Source: Paracoccus gahaiensis (lineage in GTDB: Bacteria; Pseudomonadota; Alphaproteobacteria; Rhodobacterales; Rhodobacteraceae). From it: 64,000 bases of DNA. Made by a program: the position numbers and the translations under genes. The notes under the pieces are model-generated. The model was given only the letters and a program-made list of their open reading frames with translations. It was not told where the DNA came from and did no database searches. This document shows, piece after piece, positions 53,677 to 62,726 of this stretch; positions within the stretch are counted from its first letter, which is position 1, and every line of letters begins with the position of its first letter. The stretch is from NCBI RefSeq assembly GCF_005048225.1, contig NZ_SUNI01000002.1:279521-343520 (forward strand), written 5' to 3'.

Positions 53677-54887
53677 CAGACCCGGCCCCCGGCCGCTGGA
53701 GGGCGCTGGCGCTGATCTGCGCCGGCGTCATCGGCGCCATGGCCTGCTGGTTTTCCACCACCGCCATCGGCCCCGATCTGGTCGCCCATTGGGCCCTCTC
53801 CGAAGGCCAGGCGGCCTGGCTGACCAATGCGGTTCAGATCGGCTTCGTGCTGGGGGCGCTGGCGGCCTCGGCGGTGAACCTTCCCGACATCCTGCGCATG
53901 ACGCGGCTGATCACCGTCGCGGCGCTGCTGGCGGCGCTGGCCAATGCGGTCGTGCTGCTGCAGCCGGGCTTCGGCGGCCTTCTGGCCGCGCGGCTGGCCA
54001 CCGGCGTCGCGCTGGCCGGGGTCTATCCGCCGGCGCTGAAGCTGATGGCCACCTGGTTCGTGATGGGCCGGGGGCTGGCCATGGGCCTGCTGGTGGGCGC
54101 GCTCACGCTCGGCTCGGCGCTGCCGCATCTGTTGCGGGGCCTCGGCGGCGGCCTCGACTGGCGCCTGGTGGTCGCGGGGGCCAGCGCGGGGGCGCTGGTC
54201 TCGGCGGCGATCTTCGGGCTGGCGGTGCGCGAGGGGCCGCATGGCTTCGCCCGTGCCCGCTTCGATCCCCGCCAGACGCTGCGCGTGCTGCGCGACCGGC
54301 CCCTGCGGCTGGCGACCCTGGGCTATCTGGGCCACATGTGGGAGCTGTATGCGATGTGGGCGTGGTTTTTGGCCTATGCGCTGGCGGCCCCTGCGGCGGG
54401 CGAGGGGCCGCTTGGCGGGGCGTCGCTGCTGACCTTCGCGGTGATCGCGGCGGGCGTCATCGGCTGCGCGCTTGGCGGCTGGCTGTCGGACCGTATCGGG
54501 CGCTGCCTGACCACGGCGGGGATGATGGCGGTCTCGGGCGGCTGCGCGGCGCTGATCGGATGGGCCTGGGGCGGGCCGCCCTGGCTGCTGGCGCTGATCG
54601 CACTGGTCTGGGGGATCAGCATCGTCGGCGACAGCGCGCAGTTCTCGGCCGCCGTGTCCGAACTGGCCGATCCCCGGCTGGTCGGCACCGCCCTGACGCT
54701 GCAGCTGGCCTTGGGCTTTGCCCTGACGGTGGTGGCGATCTGGCTGCTGCCGCTGCTGGCCATGGCCCTGGGCGGCTGGCGATGGGTCTTCCTGGCGCTG
54801 GTGCCGGGGCCTGCGGTGGGGGTCTGGGCGATGCTGCGGCTGCGGGCCCTGCCGCAGGCACGTGCGCTGGCCGGGGGGCGGCGCTGA
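53673..54887 (+). CDS. MFS transporter, possible CTG start
   Basis: A ~404-residue, 12-helix major facilitator. Helix 1 is ALALICAGVIGAMACWFSTT; family-like segments are LTNAVQIGFVLGALAASAVN, ARLATGVALAGVYPPALKLM (about residue 111) and ALGGWLSDRIGRCLTTAGMM (about 270). The sequence LTDPAPGRWRA before helix 1 has no ATG, GTG or TTG start near it. A CTG whose last two bases overlap the NYN stop (CTGA), preceded by AGCAGG, fits best; the next ATG at 53739 would cut helix 1 in half. Substrate unknown. Long frames in the NYN region in the same phase have no homology. Confidence 0.78.
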   Translation: MTDPAPGRWRALALICAGVIGAMACWFSTTAIGPDLVAHWALSEGQAAWLTNAVQIGFVLGALAASAVNLPDILRMTRLITVAALLAALANAVVLLQPGFGGLLAARLATGVALAGVYPPALKLMATWFVMGRGLAMGLLVGALTLGSALPHLLRGLGGGLDWRLVVAGASAGALVSAAIFGLAVREGPHGFARARFDPRQTLRVLRDRPLRLATLGYLGHMWELYAMWAWFLAYALAAPAAGEGPLGGASLLTFAVIAAGVIGCALGGWLSDRIGRCLTTAGMMAVSGGCAALIGWAWGGPPWLLALIALVWGISIVGDSAQFSAAVSELADPRLVGTALTLQLALGFALTVVAIWLLPLLAMALGGWRWVFLALVPGPAVGVWAMLRLRALPQARALAGGRR

Positions 54888-54893
54888 GGATGA

Positions 54894-55203
54894 TGGTGCG
54901 GACGGCGGGACTTGAACCCGCACTTCCGAAGAAAACAGATTTTCGTACCACTTCGACTTTCGCCGCCGGGACGCATGCGCCCCGTTCGTGGTCTGGACTA
55001 TCCCTTCGCCATGGCCCGCAAAGGCGTTAGGCGCCGCCCGTCTAGTCTCTACACCTTCCCCCGCAGGCGGGGGCTTGGCTCGGGATTGGCAGGGGCGAAC
55101 CCGTCAGCTTTCCCCGAATTTGAGCGGTTCTGCACCGGCGGTTTCCCACCGGGCACTCCAAAACGTCAAAGTCTGCTGCGTCTACCGATTTCGCCACGTC
55201 CGC
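54894..55203 (-). tRNA. tRNA-Leu(UAA) gene interrupted by a group I intron
   Basis: Exon 1 is 55169-55203 (35 nt, beginning GCGGACGTGGCGAAATCGG) and exon 2 is 54894-54943 (50 nt, ending CGTCCGCACCA). Joined, they give an 85-nt tRNA-Leu with acceptor stem GCGGACG/CGTCCGC, anticodon stem GCAGA/TCTGT with loop CTTAAAA (anticodon TAA), a long variable arm with TTCTTCGGAA, and T arm GCGGGTTCAAGTCCCGC. The anticodon is split after its first base. No intact uninterrupted version is in the window. It lies antisense between the MFS and catalase genes. Confidence 0.93.
54944..55168 (-). ncRNA. Group I self-splicing intron in tRNA-Leu(UAA)
   Basis: A 225-nt insert between U34 and A35 of the anticodon. 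P1: exon ACTT (55169-55172) pairs with GAGT (55155-55158), placing a U.G wobble at the 5' splice site. P2 is CCGGTGG-GAAA-CCGCCGG (55135-55152). P4 pairs TCGGG (55113-55117) with CCCGA (55080-55084), within CAATCCCGAGCCAAGC, nearly the same as the conserved trnL intron core of cyanobacteria and plastids. P7 pairs GACTA (55043-55047) with TAGTC (54996-55000), in R- and S-like segments TGTAGAGACTAGACGGG and AAGGGATAGTCC. The last intron base is G. There is no open reading frame for a homing endonuclease. Small size and core suggest subgroup IC3. Confidence 0.9.
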
Positions 55204-55335
55204 ATCATCATCCCCCGATCTATCGCAGGACCGGAGGCCGTGGGCAAGCCATCGACGCGCCACGCGGTCGCACCGGAGGAACCGCCCCCGTCCGGGTCTT
55301 GTTATCCCCCCAACGCTCCAGCAACAGGAGGGCAC

Positions 55336-57360
55336 ATGGCCCATATCAGCGAGACCCGCGGCAACGGGGGCGAGACCCACCAGACGGGCGGCGAGCCCCT
55401 GACCACCAATCACGGCGTCCCCATCTCGGACAACCAGAACAGCCTGAAGGCGGGGGCCCGGGGCCCGACGCTGCTGGAAGATTTCGTCCTGCGCGAGAAA
55501 ATCTTCCATTTCGACCATGAGCGGATCCCGGAGCGGATCGTCCACGCCCGCGGCTCGGGCGCGCATGGCTATTTCGAATGCACCGACCCCATTCCCGAGC
55601 TGACTCGCGCGGGTGTCTTGGCGAAGCCCGGCCGCACCCCGGTCTTCACGCGGTTCTCGACCGTGGCCGGCGGCGCGGGCAGCGTCGACACGCCCCGCGA
55701 CGTGCGCGGCTTTGCGGTCAAGTTCTATACGGACGAGGGCAACTGGGATCTGGTCGGCAACGACATCCCGGTCTTCTTCATCCAGGATGCGATCAAGTTT
55801 CCGGACCTGATCCACTCGGTCAAGATGGAGTCCGACAAGGGCTATCCGCAGGCCGGCAGCGCGCATGACACCTTCTGGGATTTCGTGTCGCTGATGCCTG
55901 AATCGATGCACATGATCATGTGGGCCATGTCCGACCGGGGCATCCCGCGCAGCCTGCGCATGATGGAGGGTTTCGGCGTCCACACCTTCCGGCTCGTGAA
56001 CGATGAGGGCAAGTCGACCTTCGTCAAGTTCCACTGGAAGCCGCGCCTTGGCCTGCAGAGCCAGGTCTGGAACGAGGCCGTCAAGACGGCGGGCGCCAAC
56101 CAGGACTATCACCGCCAGGACCTGTGGGAAGCCATCGAGCAGGGCGATTTCCCGGAATGGGATCTTGGCATCCAGACCTTCGACGCCGAATGGGCCGCCA
56201 AGCAGCCCTATGACGTGCTGGACGCGACCAAGCTGATCCCCGAGGAGGACATTCCCGTCCGCATCGTCGGCAAGCTGGTTCTGGACCGCAACCCCGACAA
56301 CTTCTTCGCCGAGACCGAGCAGGTGGCCTTCCTGCCCACCAATGTCGTGCCCGGCATCGACTTCACCGACGACCCGCTGCTGCAGGGCCGGCTGTTCAGC
56401 TATCTGGACACCCAGAAATCGCGTCTGGGGACGACGAACTTCCACCAGATCCCGGTCAATGCGCCCCGGTGCCCGATGCACAACTTCCAGCGCGACGGGA
56501 TGATGCAGATGGCCGTGCCCAAGGGCCGCGCCAATTACGAGCCGAACAGCCTGCACGAGGCGGGCGAGGATCCCGGTCCCCGCGCCAGCGAGCAGAGCTT
56601 TGCAACCGTCAAGTCGATGACCGACCTGGGCAACCAGCCGGACGAGAAGCTGCGTGTCCGGGCCGAACTGTTCGGCGACCATTACAGCCAGGCACGCCTG
56701 TTCTATCGCAGCCAGACCGAGACCGAGCAGACCCATATCTCGGATGCGATCACCTTCGAGCTGTCCAAGGTGGGTCTGGGCCATGTGATCCAGCGCGTGC
56801 TGGGCCATCTGCGGGTGATCGACGAGGATCTGGCCGAGACCGTGGCCGAGGGCCTGGCCGAGGATCTGCCCGAGGCCGCGACCCCCATGCGGGCGCCGAT
56901 CGACATGGCGCCTTCGGACGCGCTGTCGATCATGAAGAGTGCCAAGCACATCCTGAAGGGCCGCAAGGTCGGCATCCTGATCGGGGATGGCGGCGACATG
57001 GCCAAGGTCGAGGCGCTGCGCACTGCCATCGAGGCCGAGGGCGGCAGCGTCATGCTGATCGCCAAGGAGCGCGGCAAGGCCGAGGCGCAGCTGGCGGGCT
57101 CGCCCTCGGTGCTGTTCGACGCGGTGGCGCTGGTGCTGGATGCCGAGGACGCGGCGAAGATGGCCAAGTTCAAGCCGGCGGTCGATTTCGTCTCGGACGC
57201 CTTCGCGCATCTGAAGGCGATCGGGGCGGACGATGCCTCGGCCAAGCTGCTGGCGGCGGCGGGGGTGATGCCCGATGCGGGCGTGACCAAGCTGGATCCG
57301 GAGGCCTTCGTGACGGCTGCGGGGCAGCGGTTCTACGACCGGGAAGCCAAGATCTGGTGA
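55336..57360 (+). CDS. katE: Large-subunit catalase (clade II, KatE/HPII type)
   Basis: A 674-residue monofunctional haem catalase removing hydrogen peroxide. The catalytic His is H70 in [13 protein letters not shown]; the partner Asn is in [12 protein letters not shown] (about 155), and the haem-ligand Tyr is in [14 protein letters not shown] (about 356). A flexible C-terminal flavodoxin/GATase-like domain (about 540-674), typical of large catalases, begins near [18 protein letters not shown]. It is shorter than E. coli KatE (about 750), mostly at the N-terminus. The start ATG follows AGGAGGG. No oxyR lies nearby. Confidence 0.95.
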   Translation: MAHISETRGNGGETHQTGGEPLTTNHGVPISDNQNSLKAGARGPTLLEDFVLREKIFHFDHERIPERIVHARGSGAHGYFECTDPIPELTRAGVLAKPGRTPVFTRFSTVAGGAGSVDTPRDVRGFAVKFYTDEGNWDLVGNDIPVFFIQDAIKFPDLIHSVKMESDKGYPQAGSAHDTFWDFVSLMPESMHMIMWAMSDRGIPRSLRMMEGFGVHTFRLVNDEGKSTFVKFHWKPRLGLQSQVWNEAVKTAGANQDYHRQDLWEAIEQGDFPEWDLGIQTFDAEWAAKQPYDVLDATKLIPEEDIPVRIVGKLVLDRNPDNFFAETEQVAFLPTNVVPGIDFTDDPLLQGRLFSYLDTQKSRLGTTNFHQIPVNAPRCPMHNFQRDGMMQMAVPKGRANYEPNSLHEAGEDPGPRASEQSFATVKSMTDLGNQPDEKLRVRAELFGDHYSQARLFYRSQTETEQTHISDAITFELSKVGLGHVIQRVLGHLRVIDEDLAETVAEGLAEDLPEAATPMRAPIDMAPSDALSIMKSAKHILKGRKVGILIGDGGDMAKVEALRTAIEAEGGSVMLIAKERGKAEAQLAGSPSVLFDAVALVLDAEDAAKMAKFKPAVDFVSDAFAHLKAIGADDASAKLLAAAGVMPDAGVTKLDPEAFVTAAGQRFYDREAKIW

Positions 57361-57366
57361 CTTGGA

Positions 57367-57421
57367 CCGGGGGGCTTTCCGCCCCCCGGACCCCCCGGAG
57401 GATATTTGTGCCAAGATGAAA
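57367..57421 (-). repeat. Dispersed hairpin repeat, copy 6 (convergent gap)
   Basis: Reverse orientation: CCGGGGGGC-TTTCC-GCCCCCCGG hairpin (57367-57389), ACCCCCCGG, AGGATATTTGTGCCAAGATG and AAA. The 3' arm matches ATATTTCAGCCAAGATGAAA at 14506-14525. The GTCC/GGAC middle hairpin seen in other copies is absent. It lies between the convergent catalase and arginase genes and may end both transcripts. Confidence 0.78.
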
Positions 57422-57444
57422 GGGGCGGGCCGGTAGGTCCGCCC

Positions 57445-58368
57445 TTATCCGTAGCTGCGGGTGGGGCGGTCGAAGACCTTGCGGCCCATCAGGCTGCCGA
57501 CCAGATCGACCATCAGCTTGGCGGTGCGGCCGCGTTCGTCGAGAAACGGGTTCAGCTCGACCAGTTCGAGCGAGGTCACCAGACCGGATTCGTGCAGCAG
57601 TTCCATGACCAGATGCGCCTCGCGGAAGGTCGCGCCGCCCGGCACGGTGGTGCCCACGGCAGGGGCGATCGAGGGGTCGAGGAAATCCACGTCCAGACTG
57701 ACATGCAGCAGCCCGTCCGCCGCCCGCACCCGGTCCAGGAAGGCGCGCAGCGGCGCCACGATGCCCTGCTCGTCCAGCACGCGCATGTCGTTCACGGTGA
57801 TCTCGGTCGGCTGCATCAGGGCATGTTCGGCGGCATCGACACTGCGGATGCCGAACATGCAGATGTTCTCGCCCGGGATCGGGGCGGGGAAGGGCGGGAA
57901 GGGATCGAAGCCCGAAAGCCCGCTGGCATAGGCCATGGGCGTGCCGTGCAGGTTGCCCGAGGTCGTGCTGGCGACGGTGTGGAAATCGCTATGCGCGTCC
58001 AGCCAGATCACGAACTGCGCCCGGCCCTGGTCTGCCGCATGGGCGGCGACGCCCGCCACGGTGCCGAGCGCCAGCGAATGGTCGCCCCCCAGCACGATGG
58101 GCAGGCCATCGGGCAGGGCGGTCTGCATGGCGGCGCGCAGGGCATGGGTCCAGGCGATGGTCTGGGGCAGATGATGGACAGCGGGGTTGTCGCAGGTCTC
58201 GTCTCCCACCGGGGCGGGGGAGACGTCGCCGCGATCCTCGACGCTGTGGCCGAGGGCGGTCAGGGTGCCTGCCAGTCCGGCGGTGCGATAGGCGGCGGGC
58301 CCCATCAGGCAGCCGGGGCGGCGCTGGCCCTCGTCCACGGGGGCTCCGATCAGGATGCAATGGGTCAT
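57445..58368 (-). CDS. rocF: Arginase
   Basis: A 307-residue binuclear Mn enzyme of the ureohydrolase family, hydrolysing arginine to ornithine and urea. The metal-binding motifs are GGDHS (about residue 94), WLDAHSDFHT (about 122) and LDVDFLDP (about 225). The motif NLHGTPMAYA and length fit arginase better than agmatinase, though formiminoglutamase-like activity cannot be excluded. The start MTHCILIGAPVDEGQRRPGC is the family start. No arginine transport genes are adjacent. Confidence 0.88.
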   Translation of the reverse strand: MTHCILIGAPVDEGQRRPGCLMGPAAYRTAGLAGTLTALGHSVEDRGDVSPAPVGDETCDNPAVHHLPQTIAWTHALRAAMQTALPDGLPIVLGGDHSLALGTVAGVAAHAADQGRAQFVIWLDAHSDFHTVASTTSGNLHGTPMAYASGLSGFDPFPPFPAPIPGENICMFGIRSVDAAEHALMQPTEITVNDMRVLDEQGIVAPLRAFLDRVRAADGLLHVSLDVDFLDPSIAPAVGTTVPGGATFREAHLVMELLHESGLVTSLELVELNPFLDERGRTAKLMVDLVGSLMGRKVFDRPTRSYG

Positions 58369-58480
58369 GGCGCTTTCCGGGTTGTTGGCCTTGGCCCATT
58401 TGGGGGGCTGGGGGCGGCAATGTCCACGGGGCGCGCGCAGGGGGGTGGGCCGCCCCGGTGCGGGGGGCGGCCCTTGGGCG

Positions 58481-60541
58481 TCAGAAGCGTGCGGTCAGGC
58501 CCAGTTTGAACAGCCGGCCGTTCTCGCGATAGTCCACATCCGAATCGGGTTGGCGGTCGAAGAGGTTGTCGATCCCGAGGTTCAGCGTCGCCCGGTCGGT
58601 CATGTCGATGGCCGCGGCCACGTTCACCAGCGTATAGGCATCGCTGTTCTGGCCGGCCGGGACCGAGGCCTGCTCGTCATCGCCGACGGTCAGCCCGTCC
58701 TCGACCACATAGCCCGCCTGCTTGCCGACATAGGTCAGTTGCCCCGACAGGTTCAGCCGCGCGGTCGCCTGCCAGGCCAGCCCGGTGGTGATGTTCCATT
58801 CCGGCGTCGTGGCCATCGGATAGGTGGTGTCGAAATCGCCGTACTTGAATTCCGATTTGGCGATATGGGTGGCCGAGGTCGTCCAGGTCAGATCGTCGGT
58901 CAGCGCGGTGTCGAACCCGGCCTCGATCCCGGCGGTCCGTCCATAGTCGAAATTGTCCCGCTGGAACAGCGGCGTGCCATCGGCGGCCAGGCGGTCGGTG
59001 CGCCGCGCGCTGAGCATGTTCTCGACATCGTTGTAGAAGGCCGTGACCTCCCAGCTGGTGCGGGCGCCCTGATAGTTCAGGCCCAGCTCGAAATTGTCCG
59101 AGGTCTCGGGCTGCAGGTCGGGATTGCCGATGATGGTGCAGGGGCCCTGATAGGGCTTGCAGCCATTGCCCCGGGAATAGAGCTGATAGTTCGGGTTCAG
59201 GTTGCGCAGGTCGGGCGCCACGAAGGCCTGCGCATAGCCTGCCTTCAGCATCAGCGCGTCGGTCAGCCGGTAGTTGGCGTAGAGGCGGGGCGTCACGTGA
59301 TTGCCGAAATCCTCGTGGTGATCGAGCCGCAGCCCGCCGGTCACGGTCAGGTCGGGGGTCATCTCGAACCGCCCCTCGGCATAGAGCGCGGCGGTGGTGG
59401 CCGAGCCCTCGATCAGGCTGCCCGCGGTGGTGTCGGGATCGTCCAGGCTGGCATGGGCCACCAGCCCGCCCAGGGTATAGTCCAGCGCCCGCGCGCCCAG
59501 CACGACCCGGTCGGTGAAGCGCGATTCCAGCGTCGTCGTGTCATAGGCGATCGCCGGGTTCCAGCCGAGCGTCTCGGCGTTGCGGCTGCGGTTCTCCGAC
59601 ATCTCGTGGCGCAGATAGCTGGACAGCTGCCCGGTCCCCAGCTGCCATTCGTTGGTCAAGGCGATGCTGTCGCGGGTCACCTCGTTCTCGTCGGGACCGT
59701 TGTCGGCGGCCAGGTAGTCGTCGACCGAGACCTGCCCCTCGATCCCCCATTCGACCGTGTCGTCGGGCGCCCAGGTCAGCCGCGTGCCCAGGGTCTGGGT
59801 GCGCAGGCCGTTCGAGGCGTATTGCGGCGTCGGCACCCCGCGGATCTCGGAGATTGCATAGGGATCGTCGGGCGAGTCGATCTCGGACAGCTTGGCCCAG
59901 GCCGACAGGCTGACGCCGCGCCCGAGCGGCCCCGAGATATAGCCCGACAGCGCCCGGCTGTCGGCGGTGGTGCCGGCATCGGCCAGCCCGAAATCTGTGG
60001 TGATCGAGCCGCTCCAGACATCGGCCGTGGGCTTGGTGATGATGTTGATGACACCCCCCATCGCGTCCGAGCCATAGAGCGTGGACATCGGGCCGCGCAC
60101 GACCTCGATCCGCTCGATGGCGTCCAGCGGCACGATCTGCAGGTCGCCCTGGTAATGGCGGGCAAAGGTGCTGCCGGTGCTGACGCGCTTGCCGTCGATC
60201 AGGGTCAGGGTGCGGCTGCTGGACAGGCCCCGGAACGAGACGTTCGAATTGCCGTCATTGCCGCGCGTCAGGTTCAGCCCCGGCACGGTGCGCAGCACGT
60301 CCGACAGATCCCGCCCGCCGCTGGCCTGGATCGCCTCTTGGTCGATCACCGTGATCGAGGCCGGAGCGTCCTGCACGGTCGTCGCGATCGACGAGGCCGA
60401 GGTGACCAGCACGATCTCGTCCAGCAGGATGGGCTGGGGCGCCTCTTGGGCAAAGGCAGGGCCGGTCAAGGCGGACATCAGCAGGAACGCCCGGACGGGA
60501 CGGCGAAGGGTGCGGGGCGTGGGCAGGGAGGGATGCGGCAT
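58481..60541 (-). CDS. TonB-dependent outer membrane receptor (CirA/FepA-like)
   Basis: A 686-residue outer-membrane receptor. The signal peptide (to about residue 34, cut after AFA) is followed by a TonB-box-like DEIVLVTSAS, then the plug domain with VLRTVPGLNLTRGNDGNSNV, RTLTLIDGKRVSTGS and IERIEVVRGPMSTLYGSDAM. The 22-strand barrel ends in an aromatic residue (KLGLTARF). Plug-domain features match receptors for catecholate siderophores or haem; a loop contains NGCKPYQGPC, a small disulfide ring. The substrate is not assignable. No TonB/ExbBD, ABC importer or recognisable iron-regulated operator is visible nearby. Confidence 0.87.
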   Translation of the reverse strand: MPHPSLPTPRTLRRPVRAFLLMSALTGPAFAQEAPQPILLDEIVLVTSASSIATTVQDAPASITVIDQEAIQASGGRDLSDVLRTVPGLNLTRGNDGNSNVSFRGLSSSRTLTLIDGKRVSTGSTFARHYQGDLQIVPLDAIERIEVVRGPMSTLYGSDAMGGVINIITKPTADVWSGSITTDFGLADAGTTADSRALSGYISGPLGRGVSLSAWAKLSEIDSPDDPYAISEIRGVPTPQYASNGLRTQTLGTRLTWAPDDTVEWGIEGQVSVDDYLAADNGPDENEVTRDSIALTNEWQLGTGQLSSYLRHEMSENRSRNAETLGWNPAIAYDTTTLESRFTDRVVLGARALDYTLGGLVAHASLDDPDTTAGSLIEGSATTAALYAEGRFEMTPDLTVTGGLRLDHHEDFGNHVTPRLYANYRLTDALMLKAGYAQAFVAPDLRNLNPNYQLYSRGNGCKPYQGPCTIIGNPDLQPETSDNFELGLNYQGARTSWEVTAFYNDVENMLSARRTDRLAADGTPLFQRDNFDYGRTAGIEAGFDTALTDDLTWTTSATHIAKSEFKYGDFDTTYPMATTPEWNITTGLAWQATARLNLSGQLTYVGKQAGYVVEDGLTVGDDEQASVPAGQNSDAYTLVNVAAAIDMTDRATLNLGIDNLFDRQPDSDVDYRENGRLFKLGLTARF

Positions 60542-60692
60542 GGGGGACTCCGGGCAGGGGATGGGATCTGCCTGGGGGCCCGGCCAGAGGGAAAAGCCGT
60601 TTACCTGGGTATTTTTGTCGGAATAGAGGCGACGTCCCGGACGGGCAAGGCCGCAGCCCGCCCGGGAGGAATCTGTTGCCGATCTGCCACGG

Positions 60693-62411
60693 TCAGGCGC
60701 GGGCGCCTTGGAAGCGGGCCTCCCATTCGGCGCGGCTCTCGTCCGAGATCTTGGCGAAGAGGACCTCGGGCACGGTGAAGGCATGGCCGGCGGGCAGCGC
60801 CTGCAGGGCCTGAGCCGCATCCTCGGGCCAGGTGGCGTCCGTGGCGTTCATCGCCTCCAGCGTGCTGGCGGCGGCGAAGGGGATGAAGGGCTGCGACAGG
60901 ACCGCGTAGAAGCGGATCAGGTTCAGGCCCATGCGCACCTGCATGGCGGCGCGGTCGGGATCTGTCTTGAAGACCGACCAGGGCGCGGCGGATTGCAGGT
61001 ATTCGTTGCCGAGCACCCAGATGGCGCGCAGTTCGGACGCGGCCTTGCGGATCTCCATGGCGGACATGTGCCCCTCATAGGCGCGCAGGCGGGTTGTCAG
61101 GGCCTCGGTCAGAGCCAGTTCCTCGGGGCCGTAGGCGGGGCCTTCGGGGACCGCCTCGCCGAACTTGGCGCGGCAGAACTTGGTGATCCGGCTGACGAAA
61201 TTGCCCAGCACATCGGCCAGGTCCTTGTTCACCGATTGCTGGAAATTCTCCCAGGTGAACTCGCTGTCGCCGGATTCGGGGGCGTGGGACAACAGCCACC
61301 AGCGCCAGTAATCGGCGGGCAGGATTTCCAGCGCGTGGTCCATGAACACGCCGCGCCCCTGCGAGGTCGAGAACTGGCCGCCCTGATAGGTGAGGTAGTT
61401 GAACGACTTGATATAGTCGACCATCTTCCACGGCTCGCCCGACCCGATCAGCGTGGCGGGAAAGCTAAGCGTATGAAACGGAACGTTATCCTTGCCCATG
61501 AACTGGGTATAGGTCACGTTTTCGGCGCCCTCGTCCAGGCGCCACCAGCGGCGCCAGGCGACATCGTCGTGACCGGTCGCATCGGCCCATTCGGCGGTGG
61601 CGCCGATATATTCGATGGGCGCGTCGAACCAGACGTAGAAGACCTTGCCCTCCATCCCCGGCCACTCGGCATCGCCGCGCTTCACGGGCACGCCCCAGTC
61701 CAGATCGCGGGTGATGCCCCGGTCGCGCAGGCCCTCGCCGTCGTTGAGCCACTTGCGGGCGATCGAGGTGGTCAGGATCGGCCAGTCGGTCTTGCTGTCG
61801 ATCCAGGCGGCGATCTGATCCTTCAGCGCGGACTGGCGCAGATAGAGGTGGCGGGTCTCGCGCACCTCGAGATCGGTCGAGCCGGAAATGGCGCTGCGCG
61901 GGTTGATCAGATCGGTCGGGTCCAGCTGCTTGGTGCAGTTTTCGCACTGGTCGCCGCGCGCCTTGTCATAGCCGCAATTGGGGCAGGTCCCCTCGATGTA
62001 GCGGTCGGGCAGGAAGCGCCCGTCGGCATGGGAATAGACCTGCTTTTCAGACACTTCGCGGATATAGCCCTGATCGGCCAGACGCCCTGCGAAATGCTGG
62101 GTCAGCCCCTTGTTGCGGGCGCTGGAGGACCGCCCGTAATGGTCGAAGGACAGCCCGAAGCCCTCGGCCAGCGAGGTCTGCACGCCATGCATGCGGGCGC
62201 AGTAATCGTCCACCGCCTCGCCGGTCTTGGCCGCCGCCAGCTCGGCCGGGGTGCCGTGTTCGTCGGTGGCGCAGATGAACATGACCTCGTGCCCCCGCGC
62301 CCGCAGGTAGCGCGCGGAGAGGTCCGCCGGCAGCTGCGAGCCGACGAGGTTCCCCAGATGCTTGATGCCGTTGATATAGGGCAGGGCGGAGGTGATCAGG
62401 TGGCGGGCCAT
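60693..62411 (-). CDS. metG: Methionine--tRNA ligase
   Basis: A 572-residue class I synthetase charging initiator and elongator tRNA-Met. The HIGH-type motif is [13 protein letters not shown] (residues 9-21). The zinc knuckle has C143, C146, C156 and C159, and the KMSKS-type motif is replaced by QFSTSQG (about 343), as in other metG1-type enzymes. The C-terminal tRNA-binding EMAP domain of longer MetG is absent. It is divergent from the membrane protein gene, with a 315-nt gap. Confidence 0.95.
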   Translation of the reverse strand: MARHLITSALPYINGIKHLGNLVGSQLPADLSARYLRARGHEVMFICATDEHGTPAELAAAKTGEAVDDYCARMHGVQTSLAEGFGLSFDHYGRSSSARNKGLTQHFAGRLADQGYIREVSEKQVYSHADGRFLPDRYIEGTCPNCGYDKARGDQCENCTKQLDPTDLINPRSAISGSTDLEVRETRHLYLRQSALKDQIAAWIDSKTDWPILTTSIARKWLNDGEGLRDRGITRDLDWGVPVKRGDAEWPGMEGKVFYVWFDAPIEYIGATAEWADATGHDDVAWRRWWRLDEGAENVTYTQFMGKDNVPFHTLSFPATLIGSGEPWKMVDYIKSFNYLTYQGGQFSTSQGRGVFMDHALEILPADYWRWWLLSHAPESGDSEFTWENFQQSVNKDLADVLGNFVSRITKFCRAKFGEAVPEGPAYGPEELALTEALTTRLRAYEGHMSAMEIRKAASELRAIWVLGNEYLQSAAPWSVFKTDPDRAAMQVRMGLNLIRFYAVLSQPFIPFAAASTLEAMNATDATWPEDAAQALQALPAGHAFTVPEVLFAKISDESRAEWEARFQGARA

Positions 62412-62726
62412 GGCATGCGTCCTTTCGGGGTCGGCGCCTCTCTAGCCCTGTTGCACCGGGTTGGAAAGCGCGGCGCGCGTTGCGGCGCGCGGTGCAGCGC
62501 AACACCCCCCTGGCCCGGGACGCCCGACAGGCCAGCAAATGCTGGGGGTAGGGCCGCACCGGGCGTGCACCAAGGCGGCACCGGACAGGCACAGGGCGTA
62601 CACCGCTTGCGAACGTTGCGCGACGGAGGGGGACGCGACGTCGGGGGCAAAGCTCGGGGCGCGTGCCTTGACATGTGGCCCCCCAGTCCACAGGTCCGGA
62701 TGTCACAGAACTGTCACGAGAGCCCG
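62412..62726. other. Intergenic region, metG and membrane protein promoters
   Basis: A 315-nt divergent gap without a recognisable gene. Near metG it holds an inverted repeat TGCACCG/CGGTGCA (62452-62458 and 62490-62496) enclosing a very GC-rich stretch, on the metG leader side. Near the right end lie TTGACA (62669) and a Pho-box-like repeat. No conserved riboswitch was recognised. Confidence 0.5.
62700..62717 (+). promoter_or_regulatory. Pho-box-like direct repeat
   Basis: ATGTCAC-AGAA-CTGTCAC, two 7-bp direct repeats with a 4-bp spacer, closely matching the PhoB consensus CTGTCAT-N4-CTGTCAY. It ends 9 nt before the ATG of the downstream membrane protein gene. That is closer to the start codon than usual, so the transcript would be leaderless, the start may lie further in, or the match is chance. 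Confidence 0.4.

Noticed and set aside
53331..54923. Long minus-strand frame across the NYN and MFS genes
   Set aside because: Gln/Arg/Pro-rich shadow translation without homology; it also runs into the tRNA-Leu gene.
54988..55335. N-terminal extension of the catalase frame
   Set aside because: The extension lies inside the tRNA-Leu intron and exon region; the family N-terminus and AGGAGGG site support the ATG at 55336.
60542..60692. Cobalamin riboswitch or Fur box upstream of the TonB-dependent receptor
   Set aside because: No conserved B12-box or recognisable Fur or Irr operator was seen in the 151-nt gap.
58355..60778. 807-residue open frame antisense to the TonB-dependent receptor
   Set aside because: No domain or signal sequence; the opposite strand encodes a complete receptor with signal peptide, plug and barrel.
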